Below are positions 11,586-23,427 of a stretch of DNA of 64,000 bases, in pieces. The first letter of the stretch is position 1, and each line of letters begins with the position of its first letter. The notes under the pieces are model-generated. The model was not told the origin of the DNA and made no database searches. It saw only the letters and a program-made list of their open reading frames with translations. Position numbers and translations under genes: made by a program. The stretch spans positions 62,001-126,000 of the forward strand of contig JBAJFE010000020.1 of assembly GCA_037903355.1 (NCBI GenBank). The letters are read 5' to 3'. This DNA comes from Trichuris trichiura (lineage: Eukaryota; Nematoda; Enoplea; Trichinellida; Trichuridae).

Positions 11586-12195
11586 AGCTGACGCTTGAAT
11601 AGCTTATTCCATGGTAGCACTTGGATCAAGTATCAGTCTTCCGCGTTGAGGGCTTGGAGTGCTACTATTGTTAGAAATGACTTTTGCGTTGTTGTAACTA
11701 TTGAGCTTCTTTATATGCTCGTTGAACCAGTGTGCCTGACTGTATACACGAACCCTTATAACAAGTGAAGAAATATGGTAACACTAAATTGCAAAATCAT
11801 GGAACTTCATCAGTAGACCACCACAAGAAAAAATAAGAAGAAAAAGTGGATACAATTACATAGAACCAAGGTGTAAGCATGAAACCGATTAAAACATATG
11901 GACCAAATGAAAGATTGATGGATCTACATTACACATGGAATCACCAAGGAACAAATTTTAACATATATGAAACACAAAATAAGAACTGGATAAAACAGCG
12001 CGAGACAACATTGGGAAAATTCAAAAAATAAATTAACAGGCACATATTAAGATGACACAACAAATACGCAACAACAGACACAGCCAACTGGCAGACTGAT
12101 AAAAACTTCAAGAAATAAGACTTTAAAAATTCGTTTTAAACCGTTTAGACTGATTGATTGACAACCTTGCACTCACCAATTACGTCATTTTTAAC

Positions 12196-12234
12196 ACCGC
12201 TGAGGACGGGTCACAAGCGGCCTGAAAGGTACGG
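12196..12234 (+). ncRNA. hammerhead-like core, partly degenerate
   Basis: ACCG-CTGAGGA-C-GGGTC...GGCCT-GAAAGGTACGG. The catalytic strand CTGAGGA and the GAAA are kept; stem II and the residues of stem III have drifted. Confidence 0.55.
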
Positions 12235-12260
12235 AGAATAAAAGTTTATTGTATCTTTAA

Positions 12261-13568
12261 CAAGACACACTTTCCGTTAAAAGAAACAGATTGACACGAT
12301 AAATAGGTCTTTCTCGATTTGTCCAAGCATTTCGTATTGTTTTTAATATTCCAGATATACTCTTTTGGAAGAATTATTGACATAGAAGAAAGATTCGCAT
12401 TAGAGATAAAGTCGACTGTTGCTTATCAAAGAAGTGACGCCACCTTTTCATACTTTATCATTTATCTATCTGCAAAATTACCTCTTAAGCAGTCGAACTT
12501 GAAATTGCAATAAACGTATTTGATCTAATCTTAATGGTTACAATGCATTTTCGTTTGATTGAAAACAACGTTAATATGAATTAGAGATCTGAAGTTTGGG
12601 GAATCCGCTGTTCCCGTCAAAGATCTACATAATGATCAAGAATCGTTATTCAGGTATCATAAGAAAAGTCAAGGAGTTTTGTTGTATTATTACTGCTCCT
12701 CAGTATTGCTGACGATTGAATATGAGCAGTTCTGAAGCGTACGACATCACTGCCTTAGAGTTTCTTAGACTGTTCGCACATTAATTAGCTTGCGGAGCAT
12801 TTTAGCGTTTAACTACAGACTTCGGTTACAACAGAAGAAAACTGTTTGTAACTATCAGCACGAAAGATGACTAATGCGGTTAGAAGACAGCCAATAGTGA
12901 GCCTTATCATCTATGAACTAAACGATAGTGAACGTTGAGACTAAAAACTACGTACGACCACTGAAAGAACAATTCAGCCGATATGGATTTCTTGAGTGTC
13001 GCATCTAATAGTATTTTCTGTTCTTTTGCAACAACTTTATGTTGTTAGTTTCCATTATGTATTCATGGCTTCAGTTAACGTTTGTGTATGTGTGTCTGCG
13101 CGCCTTTTGCGTTTGCTTGCCTTGCCAATGTAGTAACTTATTTGCCATCGTGTGTACCTAACATTCAATTAATTCACCTAATGCTTGGTAAGACTTACGG
13201 TCATGCAATATAATGAATTTAAGTTAAAAACCATGTTTAAGCAAGAAGTCGCTTACATGTCCAACGGAAGGAAGGACGCTTATATTTCGAACTGATTTTT
13301 ATCGATTGATTTGCGCACAACTTTCCAATCGAACGTCTGGATCAGTAAGCGCATTTTCGCAGTGAAAGTTCTAGTTTTCGCTCTTTCACCCAAAAATTGT
13401 TTTACTGAAAGCAACTCTTTGGCTTATTTATATGACTAAGGCTAACGTAACATGACAAGCCTTGTCATGGCTGAAAGCTTTGCTTTGACTTTACGAACTC
13501 TAAGAAAATTGAATTCGCACTTTGACATTGAGTGTCTAATATTTGTGTTTGTGCCGTCGTGAAACAGT
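12261..13568. other. no recognisable gene
   Basis: AT-rich spacer between the PLE fragment and tRNA-Arg. A 64-codon plus frame at 12319-12513 has no support. No tRNA or repeat was identified. Confidence 0.5.
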
Positions 13569-13641
13569 GGCCGCGTAGCGTAATGGATAACGCGTCTGAC
13601 TTCGGATCAGAAGATTGCAGGTTCGAGTCCTGCCGCGGTCG
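13569..13641 (+). tRNA. trnR: tRNA-Arg(TCG)
   Basis: 73 nt; the anticodon loop CT-TCG-GA reads CGA. Acceptor GGCCGCG pairs with CGCGGTC with one G-T. Identical to the copy at 36064. It converges with tRNA-Thr at 13970. Confidence 0.95.
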
Positions 13642-13969
13642 ACTAACTTTCAGCTGAAAGTTTCCTTGCTTAGTTTGCTGTCATGTTAAACGGGAGCTGT
13701 AATGCTTAGTAGTTGTTTCTACACAAACAGCGCCTTTTTGTAAACAAACTTCATACGTACGCACCGTGGTAAAAGCATATACTCTTATGGTTGCTCCCAC
13801 CAATAAGCTATTAATACTTTCATGATAACAACAGTAAATTGAACATGCACCTGTTGAAACGAATCGCCAATAGGTAAGTGGCATTTAATTGAAAGGTTTT
13901 AGCTTCAAAGCTATTAGTAGGGAAGTGCTTTTTTGGATTGCAGAACGAAGTCAAACAACGAACTATCAG

Positions 13970-14042
13970 AGCCCCTGAGGAGAATTGAACTCCTGACCCC
14001 TGGTTTACAAGACCAGTGCTCTAACCACTGAGCTACAGAGGC
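13970..14042 (-). tRNA. trnT: tRNA-Thr(TGT)
   Basis: 73 nt; the anticodon loop CT-TGT-AA reads ACA. GCCTCTG pairs with CAGGGGC. The T stem is CAGGAG...CTCCT, slightly different from the three copies at 34612, 37272 and 38554 (CGAGAG...CTCTC) but still paired. Confidence 0.95.
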
Positions 14043-14092
14043 GTGTGTCATTGAGGACAATGAATCTATATTGGTTAAATCATGCCTTAGAC

Positions 14093-15379
14093 CAGTGATT
14101 CCCAACGGGAACCCAAGGGACCCCTTGGGGGCCCTGGAAACCTTGAAGGGAGCCCTGGGAAGGATTGGGAATTTAGGGGGTCCCTTGTAGTCGGTGCCGC
14201 AGGACGAGAGCGAACCTGCCGTTCAGGATAGTGAGGCGAGGCGACCTGAGATTGTTCCTGAAGACTATCGAACCGGACGTGGATAAATTAGTAGCACTGC
14301 ACCATACCCAGTCGTCGCACTGAGATACGATCAAGCGACTGTCGTCTTGCTCTGAGGAAATACTGAATTTAGATTCAGTGTTGCACAGCCCTGAGAACAG
14401 CATCACAGCCTGACTTACATATTGCGCTACCATTGCTAGCAGCCCAAAAAATTCAGGAAGAGGAAACCCAGTGCGGCGCTTGTATTCTGAAGGCTCCTTG
14501 ATCTGCAATTAGCCGGCTTAAGTCCAGCAATACGAAAAGAACGCCTTCAGTGCCAACTAAAAAATTAAAAGCGTTAACAGCTTCGAATATCGTTAAGGAG
14601 CTTTCGCCGTGTATGGCAGCCGGCTTCCTTACTAACCATTTCGCTCTAGTGTAGAAAAGAAATTCAGCGTTGACTTCGCATCGCCAGGTTTTCCAGCCAT
14701 TGATCGCACACTCGACTTTCACAGAGCAAACCATGGGGTCCTACTTGCGGCTGACAAGGTCGGCAGGTTAATAAGGTTTTTAATGACGCCCGGCTTAACT
14801 GTTTTTTCTTTTGCATACACGGTAGGCAGCGAAGTCAATTCTACATTCTGCAGCCTGTTTCAGGTGTTGAACTACTTGTACAAATTCACAACAACATAAC
14901 CACAGTAGGCGCACCTGAGGATAACAGAAGCAGGAGAATTACGTTGGGGAGAATGACGGGGGCCCCTGCAAGTTGAAGGTCGCGAAAGGGGGCCCTGGCT
15001 CCAAAAAGGTTGGGAAACACTGTGTAGCGAACAGAGGACCAAACCGTGACTTAACCTCGACGGTTGCTGATATGTACAACACACCGGAGAGAACGGAGTT
15101 TTACTCGGCAAGAAAACAGACGAAGACGAACGAAAGTAGCGAGCAGGAAGGCGAACTGAGCGAAACTGCCCACGATCTCCCTGTACGAGGCACCTAGCGT
15201 TCCCTTTGATCCCTTCGTGATAAATGGCTGAGTGACAGATGACGACATCTGTCACTCACAGCGGAGGTGCCGGAAGGGCTCGCACAGGAATGATTGATCA
15301 CTTTCGTTATGGGCCGTTGGGTTGTCTCCTTAGGCAGTCCCTTCTGCAACGGCAACGTCATCGTTTCCGTTACACACTG
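14093..15379 (-). mobile_element. decayed hAT (Buster-type) element
   Basis: It starts CAGTGATTCCCAAC and is bounded by the 8-bp direct repeat CCTTAGAC (14085-14092 and 15380-15387), with a final CACTG at 15375-15379. CCTTAGAC fits the nnnTAnnn target pattern of Buster-type hATs. GC-rich GGGGGCCCTGG subterminal blocks match those of the hAT at 56909-58504. A better mirror of the left end, GGTTGGGAAACACTG, lies internally at 15008-15022, so the right part may be a second end or a rearranged tail. Minus-strand frames (14453-14734 in particular) have scattered transposase-like words but are full of breaks. Confidence 0.72.
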
Positions 15380-15387
15380 CCTTAGAC

Positions 15388-16420
15388 GGTTTCACGTTCA
15401 ATTACGTTGAGGGAGTCATTAAAGCATTATAGCCGCAAATGTACTTTAGTAATTAACTCATATGAACTTGAAAAAGAGAGCATACCGTGTATACGTTACA
15501 GATTGAACCATTCATAAATAGATTTAGTTGCACAGAGCATGTGTACCCAATAGCAGTGTACAAGAATAGTTTGCCATGAGGTAAGGTTCGTTAAACTTGT
15601 TGAGCCGTTTTTTTAGTTTTCAGAAACCGTACAATGCTTTTGGGAGAATCTGTTATGCTACCTGCAGTGTAGTCGTTGGAAGGTCATGAGGCGACTCGAA
15701 AGCTTCGTATGAAACGTTTTTGCAATAAACGTTTAACAAACAACGAGTCAAAATTCCGCGAAAAACATTAGAGAAACAAGATTTTATGTTACGAAAATAA
15801 CGTACGCATACGAAGAATTAAAGAAGCCGTTTACATTAGGCACAATATGACATACAATCGAGATCAACGGGCAGAAATTAGTGAACTAGGGACAAACATT
15901 GTTACGCGCTCCAGTTGCTGTTCATTAAACCGACCGCATATACGAGGGTTTGGAACATGTGAAGAAACAGAGTAAAACATATATAAAACACTAGAATGGC
16001 ATACACAGACCATGCATCATATTGGAAATACAAAAAAGAGATAAATCTGCATAGAAAATGGAATAAACTGGAAACGAATTAACATTTATGGAACAAATCG
16101 GAAAAAGATGAATTTATACGGAACATGGAATAGACTCGAAGTGATTTAGCACGTATGGAACAACATTTGCGTAGTAAGATGGTTCAAGATATAGGCAACA
16201 AGAAACGCAGTCGGCTGACAGGCAAAGAAACTCTAACAAAAGACTTGAAAACACTGTTTTAAACCGTTAAAGCCGATTGAACGGCGATTCCGGTCCTTCT
16301 AGTTACGTTAATTTTAGTACCGCTGAGGACGGGTCACGCGCGACCCGAAAGCTGCGGGATCTTATTAAAAGTTTCAAATCCAACGGGCTAAACTCCGTAA
16401 GAAGAAACAATTGAAACATC
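15388..16420 (+). mobile_element. PLE 3' fragment with terminal arm
   Basis: Around 15785-15935 the plus strand encodes a broken version of the PLE C-terminal tail (words such as LCYENNVR and YNRDQ), homologous to 11388-11585 and 53552-53833. It is followed by arm-type sequence and a hammerhead-like core at 16319. 15388-15740 has no recognisable content. Confidence 0.7.
16319..16357 (+). ncRNA. hammerhead-like core, cleavage base changed
   Basis: ACCG-CTGAGGA-C-GGGTC-loop-GACCC-GAAAGCT then G and CGG. The core and stem II are intact, but the nucleotide at the expected cleavage position is G, which hammerheads do not cleave. Predicted inactive. Confidence 0.6.
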
Positions 16421-16549
16421 AAAAACAATTTGAAATGCACAGACGGCGTGAACGAAACCTATTTATCGAGCACTGTATAGAAGCAAAATCCGGTTTTCTT
16501 CAATGGAAAACCGTGAAGACAACGGTTGAGCGAAAGCAAATGCTTGGCT

Positions 16550-16633
16550 TGACTGGAGTGGGATTTGAACCCACGCTGACCGAAGTGGATTGCGGTCTAA
16601 ACGCAGCGCGTTCGACCGCTCCACCATCCAGTC
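16550..16633 (-). tRNA. trnL: diverged tRNA-Leu(TAG)
   Basis: The acceptor stem, T arm and anticodon loop (TT-TAG-AC) are preserved, but the D arm (GGTGGAGCGGTCGAACGC) and variable arm differ from the intact Leu(TAG) at 10619. It could be functional but is more likely on its way to a pseudogene. Confidence 0.7.
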
Positions 16634-19236
16634 ACCTAAATCTTGTCGCTGCGTGGATCTAGCAAATAATAGCAATTTAAGACAGCTAATGTTTACAAAA
16701 GTTATTGTAGTGCTTAACTTTTAAATGTATCTCCCAGTACTCTCAACTTCTCCAGCAGTTCAGTCAAATGATCACCACCAAAGCACAAATACGTCGGGAC
16801 AGTAGCAACTTGGCAGCGTTACTTCGCACTTTGCGTTCGTCCACGTAATTGCAACCATAGCTTTCACCCAAGTTGGTCTTCATTTTTAAACGATTATCAT
16901 TCCGTTAAATGATTTTGAAATGAGTTTTTGGAGTACTGTGGCTTTCTTCTTTGTTCAAAGAAGAAAAACTAAACAAAAGAACTGAGAACTTACGTTTTAC
17001 GCAGTATTACAACATTAAGTTGACTGAATAACGTCTACTGTTAGAGCAAACAAAATAAACGTTTGGTAATATCTTCATTTCTTGTACAAAGTACTATTTA
17101 TTCTTTAACTTTTCTTTACTAGTAAAGACGACATTCTACCACATGGCCGCTGTAAAGTTGCCATACCTGACTTAAAATTCAGTGTTTATTCACAGCGTTC
17201 AAACAATTCATTTTGGTTTTTTCTCAGTAATTAACTAAATAAGTCCAAACGCCTCCATCTTTCGTAAACCATTTCGCCATTTCCTGAGCGAGCAACTCTC
17301 AGTTTTTTGAAGATAATGCCATAGCTCCGTTCTAGCTATAGGTCATACATGCTCCACTCTGGAAAACCGTAGATTTCCTATGAATTCGATCTATACTCAG
17401 GTTACCCGATGCGTCAGGACACGTCCTTAGCGTAATGGCGGCACCTAAACATCCTGAAAGCTCAGTCTCCTTGTCCTTTCACTGATCAACATTTTTAGCA
17501 CACCGTATGATATACTAATGAATCTTGTGCCTCTATTAATCAGCCGTAAGCTTTTCCTGTAAAGTGAACTGGATCTGACGGGAATGCATATACAGTGGAA
17601 CTTCCCTAATCCACACGCGTCGGGACGGAGGGTAGTCCAGATTACGAAAAAATCTGGTATATGGAAGAGGCTTAAAGTTGGTCACCGAAAAGCAGCTAAT
17701 GTAATTTTAGATGTAGGTTCCTGGCGTTCACAGCGCGATGTCAGTCTCTACAAGCGGGAAGTCAGCTTACGAGGGCGGCGAAGTCCGTCTGATCAAGGAA
17801 AACGACTGACCAGCGTTATATGAGAACAGATTGTAGCTTTATATGACTAAAAAACACCAGGTCTTTGACCCACATTTCTATTTATTTGGGGAAACTTAGG
17901 TCTCGAGTCACAGTCAGCTTAATGGTCAAGATTGGCTCTGCAAAACCGTGGCTAGTCTGCGCCTATGTTAACGTATACCGAAAGGACCGTTGGCTGGTTG
18001 TTTGCTGTCCTTATAGCCGTCGCCGCCAAGTGACTGTCCGTTTCGCACAGGTAGCCCAATCATCTTTAATGTAAACGGTCGTTCTATTGTTCTTTTACAG
18101 GAGTCCAGATTAGAAAAGGGTCCGGTTTATGGGGGTCCAGATTAAGGAGGTTTTACTGTATTCAGAACTACGTACTCTTTACTTCTGCTTTGAATTTTAC
18201 CTGGGCATGACCTCAATATGAAAAGGAATAACGCCAAAGTGGTTCAGCTTCAACTTCTGTATAAAAAATAAATAATAATCACGGAACGGCAGTATCTGAA
18301 AGCCGCACAGTGACTTCAGTGAACCATTACAAAAGCTTAAGTAAGTAAACATTCAAACGCACCTTATGCAATCTTGTTGCCAAGCAAATTTCTTTCCACT
18401 AAAACTGTTATATCAACGGAGATAAATGAAGAAAAAGTAAGAAGACACACTGCTTCCATAAGCAGAGAGAGATAAGGAAGGAATTTGCAGCGGCACGTGT
18501 TGGACAAATCATCGTTCATACGAAAAATTCATACAAACTCATACAAAGCTCACAAATGCAACTTCGTTGTAGAGACAACGAACGGAATGCATTGAGCGCA
18601 TTCTACCTTCTCTAACCAGCAAAACAAAATAAAGTTCAGATTGATTGACGCGGAATAAACTGGTACTAAGAGAACTCACGGACGCACGGTAGAACACTTT
18701 TCGACTAATTAAACCTCAACGGGAGACTCATACGCATGTATATACAAATGCCTATTCATTTTATCTGAGGAATCGGTGGAACACAGAATGTGATTTCTGC
18801 TATTTGGTCTTATCTTATATTCAAAGGATATGTTATCGGCAAAGGAGAGTACGTACACGAACAACAAGACGCAAAATGACTGCCGAGTCACGCTGCCATT
18901 ATGAAACCTTTACTGACGCTATTACACATTCATAAACGTGTGAATCTGCTCGTACTGTCGTGCGCGTGTACACCTAGCGTTAATGGAACTTTGTTAGCGC
19001 GAAACGCTAACGAAGTTATGATAATAATGACACCTGATTAAGGATCTGTTGCCTACATGGACGGGCAAACGAGCTCAGGATTCAGTTCCCCTTAATTGCC
19101 AAAGTCAATTAATATTTCGAAATAAGCCACGGTACAGCAATCTACTTCGTTATAATTACAATACAAGCACATAAAGTTTATCAATAGTACACTACAACCT
19201 ATTGACAAAATTATGTAACCTTTCCAATAATATGGG
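16634..19236. repeat. inverted duplicate of 8575-10335, interrupted by a MITE
   Basis: 17200-19500 is the reverse complement of 8575-10335, including the tRNA-Gln gene and the hammerhead-like centre. The 566-bp MITE at 17593-18158 is extra. 16634-17200 is unique AT-rich spacer with nothing recognised. No protein gene is supported. Confidence 0.8.
17593..18158. mobile_element. Tigger/pogo-type MITE
   Basis: Termini CAGTGGAACTTCCCTAATCC and (reverse strand) CAGTAAAACCTCCTTAATCT are near-perfect inverted repeats flanked by TA (17591-17592, 18159-18160), as expected for Tc1/mariner-pogo elements. The inner stretch at about 17775-17815 (GTCTGATCAAGGAAAACGAC) matches, inverted, 23205-23240 in the Tigger element, so this is a deletion derivative of that family. 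The 69- and 79-codon frames inside are not coding. Confidence 0.9.
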
Positions 19237-19308
19237 AGGTTCCACTGAGATTTGAACTCAGATTGCTGGATTCAAAGTCCAGAGTGCTAACCGTTACACC
19301 ATGGAACC
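19237..19308 (-). tRNA. trnQ: tRNA-Gln(TTG)
   Basis: 72 nt; cloverleaf intact; anticodon loop CT-TTG-AA. It is the copy of the 8797 gene carried by the inverted duplication, with the original TTG anticodon. Confidence 0.94.
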
Positions 19309-20307
19309 GCAAGGATTGCGTTTAGCCACGCGAAAGCATATAGTGCCAGAGGAAACAGCGAGTACAATGGGTCTAGTAAAACAGGTGCAAAAAAGCACTC
19401 ATCCAATGGAAAATTTGTCTAATGTCAGATGAACTGTTTGTACGGAGCTTGTCCCGTTGAAAAATACAAAAAATGTTTAATGGTAGGCCGTGGCCTCTGT
19501 GCCACACGCGACGTGTCCTCAGCGATGCTCTAACGACCCTACTCTATATACCGCTGAGAGTGAGCCACGCGCGGCCCGAAAGCTACGGCCTACCATTAAA
19601 AACCTTTTGCATTTTTCAACGGGACAAGCACCGTACAAGCCATCCAGACATGAAAACCTATGGTCCCGTACCAAAAGGTTATATTTTCAAAACGTCAAAT
19701 GGAGTAGTAAAACCAGAATCGTTTGATGAAACAGAAAGACGAACTCTGGTAAACCTGAAGATGAAACTAACGAAAGGTAACGCTCTGAGTTTGCGTTGTA
19801 TTGCAAAGCACCGTGTTGCTTTAATAATACTTTGCAGCCGTACCGCTTTCCCCTCAGCATCATTTTCTTGATAGAAAGTGAGCCGACAAGTTCAGATCTT
19901 TTTCCGTCCTTTGTGTTCTCATTATCGTTCTTATAATTTTCCTAGCTATTCTTATCCATTTTCCGTTTTCCTGATGACTATTTCTTCTTTCTTCTAAGGC
20001 TGCAAAACTGCATATACTTGCAGATCTATAAGACATCGACCAACACTGACGGCTTCGAGATTCTGCGACGAAGTGGAAACCCCATTTTGGAAATGATTGT
20101 TTCACGAGAGCTACCTATATTTACGACTACACTAATGATTCAGGCATTCAAAACTGACTGAAATACACAACTAAACAAAACGCTATGGAACGATTTTGCT
20201 CTCACTTTTCTAAAGAGCCAATGCGCTCCTTTTCACTTAATCTTTTCTTACACCCTGGGTACATTCATGTCGTATGGGACTTATCCTTGGCTTCACCACT
20301 AGTGCCT
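19309..20307. repeat. palindrome centre and Leu-flank paralogue
   Basis: 19430-19640 repeats the palindromic centre seen at 8461-8700 with strongly decayed hammerhead-like cores (CCGCTGAGAG, CCCGAAAGCTACGG). The overlapping 132- and 78-codon frames here come from this repeat. 20000-20300 is an inverted paralogue of 6740-7000. Confidence 0.65.
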
Positions 20308-20394
20308 GCCAACTGGACGGCTGAGCGGTCTAAGACGCTGCGTTCAGGTCGCAGTCCGCTTCTGTGGGCGTAGGTTCGAATCCCACTCTTGTCA
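20308..20394 (+). pseudogene. tRNA-Leu(CAG) pseudogene
   Basis: The anticodon arm (TT-CAG-GT), variable arm and T arm match the intact Leu(CAG) gene at 34933. The 5' acceptor strand is rearranged (GCCAACTGGACGG) and does not pair with CTCTTGTC. Confidence 0.8.
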
Positions 20395-21888
20395 GTAACT
20401 AAAATAGCAAAACGTTGCCACTTACATTTTCATGAAGCTACTGCTATTACAGAAAAGTTGGAAATACGTTTTCTCAGAACAGATAAGATGTTACATAGAA
20501 TCGTTCGAACACCACGTTGGTTACAAGGGTGCTCCTCGTCAAGACTTGAAGGTAATGATCATATGACCCAAAAGTGCAGATCAGATTTCTTCCCACGCTG
20601 ACAACGGAACCTTTCTATTAATATTCAGAAAAATTTCGTTTTTTGCCATCAGTGAAGATAAAAATTATGTTTACACTGTCGGCTTAAAATTGGCAAAATC
20701 TGTGCAAGACTATCAGCGTGAAACTGACATTTTTAAATCGATTCCTTCAGTCATGCCGAAGTACATTCGAACGTAGAGTAAGATAACTGCATGCAGGCGA
20801 TGCGACGAAAAAATTGAACTTTCTGTTGATCACAATGCTCTTTTAGCAATGCGAAGTGTACGTAGTTTAAGTTGTAGCCAAAAATAAGCTCCTAATTGGC
20901 CATCAGGTTACCATGACTCGAAGGAGTCAACTTCTAAGGGATTTAGTGCCATGCTCGGAAAGGGGAAGAACAGACCCATCGTAAACCGTATCAGTCAAAC
21001 ACGAGTTTACTTTCTTTTTAGTCTAGGCGGTGCGCATTTATCGGGATCAGTAAGACGCTATTACCAGCAGCAGTTTAAGTTTTCCTGTTGTTTTACCTGC
21101 ATTACACCAGCCGTACTGTACATCACCAGAGTGCATTTTGACCGAGCAAGGCCTGATTCTTCTTTCTGTTCACAGGCTGTTCCTTCGTTGTATTTATAAA
21201 TTAGAAAACAGTCGATAGGTTGTGATGAATAAACTTTATTCAAGGCAGCTTTTAGTAAATGTCGCTTGCTATCCCCAGCGTCTATGCTAACGCATTAAAG
21301 ATTCACACTTTAATTAATAGCACGATAACGCTTCAACTCATGAACATAAACATTATTTTGTTGGAAGCTGAATTTCTTAAAAAGGAATGAAATTTCGTGC
21401 TGCTTTGAAGATACGGCAACGCTTGCCCACAGCTAAGACACTTTTATCAAAAATGATAAAGACCGAAACTTTTGAAACTGTATGGGTCCGTTGTTACATC
21501 TATTAATTGTTATGTAAGACCTTATTTGGTTAGAAACCCAGATGTCCTGTTAACGGCTCATTGTAGTAGCACATAACCTACCATAGTACCCTGCTAAGGA
21601 TATCTCATTCCCTAATCAAGAAGAGGTAATGCTCTTGCGGTAGCGTTGGTTTTTAATTATCAAGAAATGGTTGTTGGAAACTGCGTCGCTAATGACTCGT
21701 TTGCTTGCCACTTCAATTTACTTGTTTTTCTCAGTTTCTGGAAAAGAGGGCGCTGATGGAATGCTAATAAACGAACAACTTAAAATGTTATTTAATAATA
21801 TACACGCAAACCTCTTGGATGAACACATTTTACTGGCTTTTAAATTCCTGCGCTTATCATGAACAAACCTGCGAGTATCTTAGCCAAA
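20395..21888. other. no recognisable gene
   Basis: Short frames only (20951-21199 plus, 21061-21243 minus, 21671-21862 plus), with no splice context or family resemblance that I can defend. Confidence 0.45.
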
Positions 21889-23425
21889 TGCTCAAAAGGA
21901 AGCACATTGCGCTCACGATAGAAAAGAAAGAGAAGATAATCGAGACGTTGAAGAAGGCAGTGACAGGCGAATCTCTTAGCGAGAAATAAGGCGTTGGAAC
22001 ATCAACGATTTCTGACATAGGAAAGAACGCTGCTCAGATACTGGAAAATTCAGAAAGAAGCGAGAGGAAGGCTGTAGTTCAGACCAGAAGCAGATGAGAG
22101 CGTCGAAAAAAAAAGTCATGGAAGCAGTCTATACGTTGCTCCTGCAAAGTCGAACAGCCAGAGTACCCAAATCGGTAACCGTACTCTACCATAAGGCGTT
22201 GTACATCAATGAGCGGTGGTTAAATTCGATGGATGAGGGTGTGACAGTTCATATTTTGCCACCCAGCATCACTCCTCTGATCCATCCCATGGATCAGGGT
22301 GTCATCCGGAACTTGAAAGCCTGTTATCGAAGGCGCCTTTTTGAACAGCTTCTGCGCTCAGACAATTTGGCTGCAAAGTCTGCCCCAGATTTTTACAAGA
22401 TGGTGGATCTGAGGGACTGCTGCTACCTTGCTGCCGAAAGCTGGGAAGCCGTTAAACAGTCAACGCTCAGAAACTCTTGGAACAAAATTTTAACCCATCG
22501 TAGGACGGTAGAGTCGTCTGCTGATAATGACACTGTCAGAGATGTCGGGGAAATTGCCTGTACACGAAGACATCTCCCGCCGTATAGCGAGTGCACTGAG
22601 GCGGACGTACAGAGGTGGAATTTCTGGCAGCCCTGTTTAATGCTCCCCTCTGATAGATGGCTGACCTGCGGTTCTGCTGAGCAAGGATTTCAGCTGATGA
22701 ACGACGAAGAGATCGTCGACTTCGTGTCGAAGAAGCCAGCCGACAATAAAGAGGAGCAACAGGCAGCTGAAGATGAAGAGGAGCGCATCATGGCCACCCA
22801 CACATAGCGAAGCATTTGCTTGCCTAGACGCTGCGGTGCTGCAATTCGAAGAACAGTAAGAATGCGATGGACGACGCCTTTTGTGCTTAAAAAGCATTCG
22901 TGACTTATCCGCTAGCAAACGTCAAAGCCTGTGGAAAGACGCTAATAACTGACTACATAAAACAAATTTTGACTTCGTGGACTTATACTGCACAGTGGAA
23001 GGAAGGATAATTACCTGCGTGCAACCCAGCAAACAAAGGTTACAATGGACCAGAAAGCGCGCAATGATCAGCCGCTAACTTAGTTTCTTTTCAAGCCAAC
23101 AGAGCCGGCCGGCAACTGCGAATGTAGAAAAATAAGTTCACGGGAACTATTTCCCTTGTCGCTTCGCGGTACAGCGTCCTCGCCACATAAGAAACTGGTT
23201 TCCGCTGGTCAGTCGTTTTCCTTGATCAGACTGACTTCGCGCGCCCTGGTAAGCTACTTCCCCGCTAGCAGAGACTGGCATCATGCTGTGGACGCCAGGA
23301 ACCTACATATAAATTGCATTACCTGCTTTTCTGTGGTCTACTGTAAGCCTCTTTTATAATCCGAATTTTTCCGTAATCCGGACTGACCTGCGCTTCGAAT
23401 CGTCCTAATTAGGGGTACTCCGCTG
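21889..23425 (+). mobile_element. 5'-truncated, decayed Tigger (pogo) transposon
   Basis: 21889-22080 encodes the start of a Tigger transposase with its helix-turn-helix (words KRKHIALTIEKKEKI and GVGTSTISDI), interrupted by stops. 22094-22807 encodes the C-terminal DDE part; the third catalytic Asp is in HPMDQGVIRNLK. The middle of the transposase, with the first two Asp residues, is deleted. The right end CTAATTAGGGGTACTCCGCTG is followed by TA. The left terminal repeat is missing. The 3' non-coding part shares sequence with the MITE at 17593. Confidence 0.88.
22094..22806 (+). pseudogene. Tigger transposase, C-terminal DDE fragment
   Basis: An open frame of 237 codons from the tigger/jerky family (DDE_1 type). 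PSITPLIHPMDQGVIRNLK holds the third acidic residue; Leu/Trp-rich helices and an acidic Glu-rich tail follow, as in JERKY and TIGD proteins. The first two catalytic Asp motifs and the DNA-binding domain are absent or behind stop codons, so this is a relic although the frame is long. Confidence 0.85.
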
Positions 23426-23427
23426 TA

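Larger units (their letters stand above)
10880..12260. mobile_element. fold-back Penelope-like element fragment
   Basis: Arms of about 500 bp (10885-11385 and 11745-12255) are inverted copies of each other and end outwards in hammerhead-like cores (10892 minus, 12196 plus). Between them, on the minus strand, lie only the last 65 or so codons of a PLE endonuclease protein (11388-11585), matching the C-terminus of the copy at 52.6-54.2 kb. This is a heavily 5'-truncated PLE with inverted terminal arms. Confidence 0.8.
13569..14042. repeat. Arg-Thr cassette, inverted paralogue of 38554-39000
   Basis: The unit Arg(+), spacer, Thr(-) is found inverted at 38554-39000 as Thr(+), spacer, Arg(-). Shared spacer words include GCAATCCAAAAAAGCACTT, CATGAAAG(C/T)ATTAA and GTTTGTTTACAA. 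The Arg copy there has decayed and its anticodon has changed, while Thr stayed intact. Confidence 0.88.

Noticed and set aside
13914..14105. Minus-strand frame with VAQWLEHWSCKPGVRSSILL, also seen at 34532-34762
   Set aside because: This is the translation of the tRNA-Thr gene body, not a protein.
22637..22918. Minus-strand 93-codon frame
   Set aside because: Shadow of the Tigger transposase C-terminus, including its acidic tail.
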